Shown here one piece after another: positions 31,777 to 37,036 of a DNA stretch of 37,036 nucleotides. This DNA is from Actinomycetes bacterium (lineage in GTDB: Bacteria > Actinomycetota > Acidimicrobiia > Acidimicrobiales > Bog-793). Every line of letters begins with the position of its first letter. Within the stretch, counting starts at the first letter, position 1. A program made the position numbers and the translations under genes. Below the pieces are notes generated by a model that worked only from the letters and a program-made list of their open reading frames with translations, had not been told where the DNA came from and made no database searches. The DNA is taken from the NCBI GenBank assembly GCA_021798275.1, contig JAJZMK010000035.1:1-37036 (forward strand). Direction: 5' to 3'.

Positions 31777-32652
31777 TTATTTACACCAGTCCGCAAAACT
31801 TCTCGAAGATAGCTGTTCGTATGCATAGATATATCTGGCAAGAGACTTATCTATGACTTCTTGAGGCAGTGGTGGGGGCGGAGAAGACTTGTCCCATCCG
31901 CTTTGTTCTGCCCAGTCTCTGATTGGCTGCTTATCAAAAGATACCTGGATCAGGTTTTTCTCGTAATCCTCCAAACTCCAAAAGCGCGAGGAGTCAGGAG
32001 TGAGAATTTCGTCGCAAATTGCCAAGCGGCCGTCGATAAGACCAACTTCAAATTTAGTGTCGGCAATGATAATGCCTTTTGCTGCGGCCAACTCAGAGGC
32101 AAGTCGGTATGCCGATACGCACAAAGCCTCCGCTTCTTTGAACAGGTCCTTGCCGATCAACTCTTGCGCCTTCTCGGGAGAAATATTTTCATCGTGGCCA
32201 AAGTTATTTTTTGTAGACGGCGTAAACAACGGATCGGTTAATTTATCGCCTTGGTGTAATCCGGAGGGCAACTTGATACCATGCATGGTGCCAGATGAAG
32301 AGTATTCTTTCCAGGCTGACCCCGCTATATAGCCGCGTACGATGCATTCCATGGGCAACATATCAGCTACTTTTACCAACATGGAACGGCCTTTAATATC
32401 TAATGCTTCAATCTCGGAACTCTCGAGTAGGAAGTCTTTGGGATCGGTGGAGATTAAATGTGTTGGGAATTGATCCCGCAAGACATCATCCCAGAACTTG
32501 GTGATAGCCGTCAGTACTTTACCCTTATTGGGGATGGTTTCTTTGAAAACGTGGTCAAAAGCTGAGATCCTGTCGCTTGCTACCATGAGCAATTTGTCGT
32601 TGCCAACCTGATAGACGTCTCTGACTTTACCCTGATATAAAAGAGGGTACAT
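31777..32652 (-). CDS. purC: SAICAR synthetase (PurC)
   Basis: A 291-residue enzyme joining aspartate to CAIR with ATP to give SAICAR. It carries YQGKVRDVY, SDRISAFDHVF (about 27-37) and the signature DPLFTPSTKNNFGHDENIS (starting near residue 140). Length is close to the eukaryote-like, longer form of PurC. The ATG at 32652 lies 2 bp after the purB stop; a TTG at 32658 would overlap it by 4 bp. Either way purB and purC are translationally coupled. Confidence 0.96.
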   Translation of the reverse strand: MYPLLYQGKVRDVYQVGNDKLLMVASDRISAFDHVFKETIPNKGKVLTAITKFWDDVLRDQFPTHLISTDPKDFLLESSEIEALDIKGRSMLVKVADMLPMECIVRGYIAGSAWKEYSSSGTMHGIKLPSGLHQGDKLTDPLFTPSTKNNFGHDENISPEKAQELIGKDLFKEAEALCVSAYRLASELAAAKGIIIADTKFEVGLIDGRLAICDEILTPDSSRFWSLEDYEKNLIQVSFDKQPIRDWAEQSGWDKSSPPPPLPQEVIDKSLARYIYAYEQLSSRSFADWCK

Positions 32653-32654
32653 TT

Positions 32655-33983
32655 TCAAACGACCTTGTCGAGTTTATCGATGGTGATATGGGTATTTTCA
32701 AGGAGTCTCTGTAAGTCAAATGCTTTTTCCAGGACGGTATCCGCTTTATCACTGGGAGAGAGTAAGTCATGTAATTCCTGATCATCATGGAGGGCATCAC
32801 GGAAGTTGATATTTTCGTTCAGGCATTTCATTGCCACCCTCTGGACTAGGCGGTAAGCGGCATCTCTGGTCAAACCGCTTTCTACAAGTGCCAGTAAAAC
32901 TGTCTGAGAAAATACAAGTCCGAGCGAGCCTTGCAAGAGATTCTTTTCCATTCTTTCTTTATTTACCGTCATGTTTTCTATCAGGTAAGTCGCTTTTTTT
33001 ACGGCATAGTAAGAAAGTATGCTGGCATCGGGTAGAACAATTCTCTCTACGGAGCTATGAGAGATATCGCGTTCATGCCAAAGAGAAATATTCTCCAACC
33101 CAGATACCAGATATCCGCGGAGTACTCTCGCTATTCCTACCAGTCGCTCGCTCAAGATGGGATTTCTCTTATGAGGCATGGCCGAGGACCCTTTTTGACC
33201 CTCCCTAAAGGGTTCCAAGACTTCACTGACTTCGCTTCTTTGTAGGTGTCTTATTTCCGTGGCTATAGCTTCGATCCCAGAGCCAAGCGAGGCGATAGCA
33301 TATAAGTATTGGCTGTGTCGGTCACGGGCGATCACTTGATTGGCCGGCACCGGCTCTAAACCCAAAGCTTCGGCAACGTATGCTTCTACCTCAGGACTTA
33401 AGTTGGAGTAAGTTCCCACGGCCCCGGAAAGTTTAGCCACGCTCATCTGTTTTGTCGCTTCTTTCAGGCGGTTTAAATCTCTGTCGATTTGGAAACACAG
33501 CAGGGCCATTTTGACCCCGAAAGTTGTGGGCTCGGCATGTATACCATGAGTTCTACCTAGACAGTAGGTATTGCGGTGCTCGATGGCTTTGGTTTTTAGG
33601 GCCAAGACCAAGTCATGGGTGGCTTCGATCAGCAATTGACCGGCTCTTGCCAATGTAAGTGAAAGAGCGGTGTCGACAACATCAGAAGACGTCAATCCAT
33701 GATGGATATAGGGCCCGGCAGGTTCTCCTATTTTGTCTTGCAGCACGTCTACGAAAGCGGCTACGTCATGGTCTGTGATCTTCTCTCTCTCGTTGACCAG
33801 ATTCACAAACTCTTGATCTACAACAGGGGCTTTTTCCCTTGCTTGTGTCGCATAGCTTGAGTTGACTAAGCCTAGTTTGGCTTGAGCCTCCAAAGCTAGA
33901 AGCTCAATCTCGACAAATGTCGAAAGACGGGCTTCGTCAGTGAACAATGAAGCCATTTCTTTCAATTGATAGCGTTGGATCAT
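32655..33983 (-). CDS. purB: Adenylosuccinate lyase
   Basis: A 442-residue lyase of the fumarase/aspartase superfamily. It removes fumarate from SAICAR and from adenylosuccinate, so it serves both the main path and the AMP branch. The signature GSSAMPHKRNPI (265-276) carries the mobile-loop catalytic Ser, and His72 (TDHDV) and His146 (GRTHG) are the other active-site residues. The ATG at 33983 follows AAAGGGT. It is between purA and purC, with a small hairpin in the 105-bp gap to purA. Confidence 0.97.
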   Translation of the reverse strand: MIQRYQLKEMASLFTDEARLSTFVEIELLALEAQAKLGLVNSSYATQAREKAPVVDQEFVNLVNEREKITDHDVAAFVDVLQDKIGEPAGPYIHHGLTSSDVVDTALSLTLARAGQLLIEATHDLVLALKTKAIEHRNTYCLGRTHGIHAEPTTFGVKMALLCFQIDRDLNRLKEATKQMSVAKLSGAVGTYSNLSPEVEAYVAEALGLEPVPANQVIARDRHSQYLYAIASLGSGIEAIATEIRHLQRSEVSEVLEPFREGQKGSSAMPHKRNPILSERLVGIARVLRGYLVSGLENISLWHERDISHSSVERIVLPDASILSYYAVKKATYLIENMTVNKERMEKNLLQGSLGLVFSQTVLLALVESGLTRDAAYRLVQRVAMKCLNENINFRDALHDDQELHDLLSPSDKADTVLEKAFDLQRLLENTHITIDKLDKVV

Positions 33984-34058
33984 TTAGTGTACCCTTTTAT
34001 CCAGTTGTAAATTTCCGTCAAAAATTGAGAGCTTTATTTGCCTAGGTGTGACGCGCCA

Positions 34059-34075
34059 AATGAGTCGTACTCATT
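34059..34075 (-). other. Small hairpin between purA and purB
   Basis: AATGAGT and ACTCATT pair over 7 bp around a three-base loop, 14 bp after the purA stop. On the minus strand only TTT follows, so it may be a weak terminator or an RNA processing site adjusting purB level. Confidence 0.35.
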
Positions 34076-34088
34076 GTCCATAAAGATC

Positions 34089-35363
34089 TTAGAGAGGGAC
34101 AAATTGGTCACGTCCCGGACCTACTCCGACAAAAGACACCTTTGTCTTACTGTAGTGCTCGATCAAACTAATGTAATCAACAGCCTCTTTGGGGAGATCC
34201 GTCTTTGTTTTGGCAGATTCCAAGTCTTTACTCCATCCGGGGAGTTGCTCGTATATGGGTTTTGCCACTTGGAATTTTGCTTGCTGGTAGGGTAGCTTGG
34301 TGTATTTCTCGCCGTCGATGTCGTAAGCGACGCAGACGTTGATCGTATCGAATCCAGAAAGTACGTCTAGTTTGGTCAATGCTATTTCCGAGACTGAACT
34401 CAGGCGAATAGCGTGGGACAACATAACCAAATCCAGCCAGCCGGGACGGCGTTTACGGCCGGTGTTGGTGCCGTATTCGTGTCCTCTGTCTATTAAGATA
34501 TCGGCTGTCTCGTCTGTCAATTCGGTTGGGAAAGGTCCTGCGCCGACTCTGGTCACGTAAGACTTGGCAATGCCGACGACTCTTGTGATATGCATCGGGC
34601 CGACGCCTGCTCCCACGCATGCCCCTCCGGCCGTCGGGTTGGATGAGGTAACAAAAGGATATGTGCCGTGATCAAGGTCGAGGAAAGTGGCCTGTGCTCC
34701 TTCCAGCATGACGTTTTGACCATCTTCTAAGGCATCGTGGATGAGTCCTACGCTATCTTGGACCATCGGCGCTATTTGAGGAGCCAGTTGAGTCAGATAT
34801 AGGTCGGCAATTTCACGGATGTCTAAGCTCAGACGATTGTAAACCTTGGAAAGAATGGCATTTTTTTCATGGAGAGCCACTTCCAACTTCTGCATGAAGA
34901 TATCTTTATCCAGCATATCTTGAACCCGCAAACCGGTTCGACTCGCTTTGTCGGCATAAGTGGGACCGATCCCCCTCTTGGTGGTACCGAGTTTATTACG
35001 CCCCAGCATTCGTTCGCTGAGCTTGTCGAGTTCGTAATGATAAGGCATGATCAAATGGGCGTTGGCCGATACGACCAATTTGCTGGTATCAATACCGCGG
35101 GCGTTTAATTTTCGGCATTCATCCACCAAAACCGCAGGGTCGACGACAACGCCGTTTCCTATGACGGGTGTAATATGGGGATATAGGACGCCTGATGGTA
35201 CGAGTTGGAGAGCAAAGCTTTCTTCTCCCACCACTATCGTATGGCCTGCGTTATGTCCGCCCTGGTAGCGGACTACATAGTTCATATCTTTGGCGAGAAG
35301 GTCTGTTAGCTTACCCTTTCCCTCGTCACCCCACTGGGTTCCAATGACGATGGTAGCTGGCAA
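34089..35363 (-). CDS. purA: Adenylosuccinate synthetase
   Basis: A 424-residue GTP-dependent ligase joining aspartate to IMP, the first step to AMP. The active site is intact: Asp13 in [11 protein letters not shown] and His41 in GHNAGHT, with the IMP-binding [17 protein letters not shown] (about residues 240-256) and the GTP-binding TKLDVL near the C-terminus. The start is a TTG at 35363. It is fixed by a strong ribosome site, AAAGGAG (35368-35374), 4 bases away, and by the family's [11 protein letters not shown] beginning. purA leads the pur gene run on this strand, and a leader hairpin overlaps the ribosome site. Confidence 0.97.
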   Translation of the reverse strand: MPATIVIGTQWGDEGKGKLTDLLAKDMNYVVRYQGGHNAGHTIVVGEESFALQLVPSGVLYPHITPVIGNGVVVDPAVLVDECRKLNARGIDTSKLVVSANAHLIMPYHYELDKLSERMLGRNKLGTTKRGIGPTYADKASRTGLRVQDMLDKDIFMQKLEVALHEKNAILSKVYNRLSLDIREIADLYLTQLAPQIAPMVQDSVGLIHDALEDGQNVMLEGAQATFLDLDHGTYPFVTSSNPTAGGACVGAGVGPMHITRVVGIAKSYVTRVGAGPFPTELTDETADILIDRGHEYGTNTGRKRRPGWLDLVMLSHAIRLSSVSEIALTKLDVLSGFDTINVCVAYDIDGEKYTKLPYQQAKFQVAKPIYEQLPGWSKDLESAKTKTDLPKEAVDYISLIEHYSKTKVSFVGVGPGRDQFVPL

Positions 35364-35372
35364 GTTACTCCT

Positions 35373-35403
35373 TTTAGGTCTTAGGATAAAATCCTAGCCT
35401 AAA
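35373..35403 (-). promoter_or_regulatory. Leader hairpin overlapping the purA ribosome site
   Basis: An inner stem TAGGAT/ATCCTA (35382-35396, loop AAA) is extended by an outer stem TTTAGG/CCTAAA (35373-35403). The outer arm shares two bases with the AAAGGAG ribosome site, so folding could limit purA translation. Transcription from the nearby promoter would include only the inner stem. Confidence 0.4.
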
Positions 35404-35432
35404 TAATGATAGGGTTTTCCCAGTTTTATCAA
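35403..35432 (-). promoter_or_regulatory. Candidate purA promoter
   Basis: On the minus strand TTGATA (35427-35432) is followed after 18 bp by CATTAT (35403-35408). It predicts a start near 35396 and a leader of about 33 nt. Confidence 0.4.
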
Positions 35433-36054
35433 AGAGTCTTTCGTCACTTAATATTTTTCAAAAAGCTCAAGTAAACAGCTCAATCAGATAGGTATTTTTC
35501 TTGATGTAAGTTACCAAAAGTAAAAAGCATGCAAGAAGAAAAGCTCTTCATTTCCTGCTGTCGGTATTTTTGGTTATGCAAAGCGCTTTGTTGTAAGCAT
35601 AGGGAAAGTTTGATTTCGTAAAGTCTAATCCGTTCCTTTATGCGGTAATACATCATAGATATAGCCCGTTCGTTGTCGGTTCCTATCTATGGAAAAACTG
35701 TATGGAATTAATCACAAAACAGCAACAGAACCCATCTAATTTATGCTTTTGTGTTGCTTCTATCAGCATAGCTTGATAACAAATAGGCGAATATAACCGA
35801 TTCCAGAAGTCATTGTCGGTTGTGAGATAAATTAATCCAACCAAATATTTTTAGTTTTGGTCCTCGCCTTGCTAAATCTAAAGCTCTATATGAGAGAACA
35901 AAATCTCAAAGACCAGATAGATGTATTTACGATAAAACCCACGGCTGGAGAGCGACTTCTAGAACAACTTGGGTTATCCCGTCACTATCAGAACTACGAG
36001 AAGGGGAGAAATACCACCTAGCAATTGTAGTAAATGCGTTAACTGAGTTGAGAG

Positions 36055-37036
36055 TCACTGGTGTGCGGCAACAGATATGGATAGATTTTCCGTTTTATAC
36101 TCTCCGGCCAAGTCAAGTACCGTAACGCTAAAAGATGAAGTACCGGTTTTATTCGGTGTCCCTGTAATCTGACCCGTCAACGAGTTAAGGTGAAGACCAT
36201 TTGGCAGCTTCCCACGTGATAAGTACCAATCGTATCCAAAAATGCCACCTGATGCAGATAGATGGGCAGAATAGTGAGTATTTAGAGTAGCAGATGGGAG
36301 AGTGGATTTTGAAAAGTCAAGTCGGTGATTCCCTACGACATAGATGGAGTTACTAGTTGGACTTCCTATATACATATTCCCGGCTGAGTCAAAAGTAGTG
36401 GTCAGCGGGAATGGAGATGCCAGAGCGGGATTGATCGTCTTGAGTACCGTGGCTTTATTTGCCCGGATATATTGGCCAAAGATAGCACCGGAGTGCTTGG
36501 CAATGACCGTGACGAAGCCCACCCCACTTGCATTTGAGTTATTGAAGCTTGTCATATACATATTTCCGACGGAATCAAAAGCAATTCCTATCGGGAAGAC
36601 AACCTTCTTAGTAACATCTAGTACTGTGGCTTTATTTGCCCGGATATATTGGCCAAAGATAGCACCGGAGCGCTTGGCAATGACTGTTATATAGTCTATC
36701 CCACTTGGAGCCAGAGCGTAGCTGCTGCTGTTTGCAATATACATATCTCCAGAGTTAAAAGCAATGCCACCTAGGAAGAGAACCTTCTTAGCGGCATCTA
36801 GCACTGTGGCTTTATTTGCCCGGATATATTGGCCAAAGATAGCACCGGAGCGCTTGGCAATGACCGTGACGAATCCTAATTTTTTTGTGTATGAAACAGA
36901 GTCGTTTACAATATACATATTCCCGGAGTTAAAAGCAATCCCAGTCGGGTAATCAAGTCCCTTAGCGGCATCTAGCACCGTGGCCTTATTTGCCTGTATG
37001 TATTGGCCAAAGATAGTACCGGAGCGCTTGGCAATG
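36055..37036 (-). CDS. Tandem-repeat, propeller-like protein with C-terminal putative-Ig domain (5' end off window)
   Basis: The frame is open from the right edge to the stop at 36055, giving at least 326 residues; the start lies outside. It holds four repeats of about 58-60 residues. Each begins IAKRSGAIFGQYIRANKATVL and continues to a GIAFNSGNMYI segment. The second segment resembles NHL or SBBP-type beta-propeller blades. The last 90 residues (LDFSKSTLPSAT..., GLPNGLHLNSLTGQITGTP-like, VTVLDLAGEY) match the He_PIG putative Ig domain found in cell-surface proteins. A surface or secreted role is inferred; the binding target is unknown. The repeats are almost identical in DNA, a sign of recent duplication. 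Confidence 0.75.
   Translation of the reverse strand, partial: IAKRSGTIFGQYIQANKATVLDAAKGLDYPTGIAFNSGNMYIVNDSVSYTKKLGFVTVIAKRSGAIFGQYIRANKATVLDAAKKVLFLGGIAFNSGDMYIANSSSYALAPSGIDYITVIAKRSGAIFGQYIRANKATVLDVTKKVVFPIGIAFDSVGNMYMTSFNNSNASGVGFVTVIAKHSGAIFGQYIRANKATVLKTINPALASPFPLTTTFDSAGNMYIGSPTSNSIYVVGNHRLDFSKSTLPSATLNTHYSAHLSASGGIFGYDWYLSRGKLPNGLHLNSLTGQITGTPNKTGTSSFSVTVLDLAGEYKTENLSISVAAHQ
36449..37036 (-). repeat. Direct repeats of about 177 bp with a nearly identical 60-bp core
   Basis: A core starting GTGGCTTTATTTGCC (on the plus strand) recurs at 36449, 36626, 36806 and 36980, so the period is 177, 180 and 174 bp. The cores differ at only a few positions, while the DNA between them has drifted more. 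The array continues beyond the window. Confidence 0.9.

Larger units (their letters stand above)
35364..36054. other. Intergenic region upstream of purA
   Basis: About 690 bp. Near purA lie a hairpin and a promoter candidate (listed separately). Further up are a 12-bp palindrome CAAAGCGCTTTG (35579-35590), a CATAGATA/TATCTATG inverted repeat (35654-35661 and 35684-35691), an AACCGA/TCGGTT inverted repeat (35795-35821) and TTGTCGGTT repeated at 35673 and 35813. Two overlapping plus-strand frames from about 35826 read like protein but lack good starts; they may be remnants. Confidence 0.45.

Noticed and set aside
36344-36952. Plus-strand frames with LFARIYWPKIAPERLAMTV repeats
   Set aside because: They are the antisense of the repeat protein, which has the coding features (propeller-like and He_PIG-like segments) on the minus strand.
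1-37036. CRISPR array or complete insertion sequence
   Set aside because: No regular repeat-spacer pattern and no intact transposase with inverted ends was seen; the right-edge repeats are coding.

Overview
The window looks like chromosome of an actinobacterium, most plausibly a moderate-GC member of Acidimicrobiia or a related lineage (the class is inferred). The main evidence is a serine/threonine signalling and cell-wall block that is a hallmark of Actinobacteria: tRNA-Leu, fhaA, fhaB, pstP, pbpA, pknB, trpG/pabA and crgA, in an order recognisable from Mycobacterium. Also in favour are many GTG and TTG starts, several apparently leaderless genes, and exported proteins joined by Thr-rich linkers.

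Layout. (1) 1-2031, minus strand: an exported clan GH-A type glycosidase with a Thr-rich linker and a CBM2-like domain, cut by the left edge. (2) 2431-6550: aconitase acnA and a MarR-type regulator on the minus strand, divergent from a YceI-like protein. A perfect 23-bp palindrome lies between regulator and YceI. (3) 6706-10748: an orphan ABC ATPase, superoxide dismutase, an aldo/keto reductase and a coiled-coil M23-like protein whose metal-binding His residues look lost. (4) 10749-13036: a long AT-rich region rich in palindromes, then a two-gene module, an actin-like ParM-type ATPase overlapping a small ParR-like protein. (5) 13160-14171: an SRAP (HMCES/YedK) protein and tRNA-Leu(CAG). (6) 14324-22541: the fhaA-fhaB-pstP-pbpA-pknB block, then trpG/pabA on the opposite strand and crgA. 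(7) 22542-28214: metE with a long leader, a Doc-type toxin/antitoxin pair, and a DinB/mycothiol-type enzyme, separated by AT-rich accessory DNA with possible gene remnants. (8) 28215-35363, minus strand: a purine cluster transcribed purA-purB-purC-purS-purQ-purL. (9) 36055-right edge, minus strand: a protein of ~59-residue tandem repeats with a C-terminal putative-Ig (He_PIG-like) domain, cut by the right edge.

How the genes work together. PknB senses cell-wall material through PASTA domains. PstP reverses its phosphorylation, and FhaA and FhaB read phosphothreonine. PbpA cross-links septal or elongation peptidoglycan, and CrgA belongs to the divisome. The usual rodA and pknA of this cluster are absent here. 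The pur genes cover FGAM synthesis (PurSQL), SAICAR synthesis, the two PurB lyase steps and the first committed step to AMP. The least expected item is the ParM/ParR-like pair with its palindrome-rich upstream DNA, which may be a chromosomal or formerly plasmid-borne actin-type segregation module.
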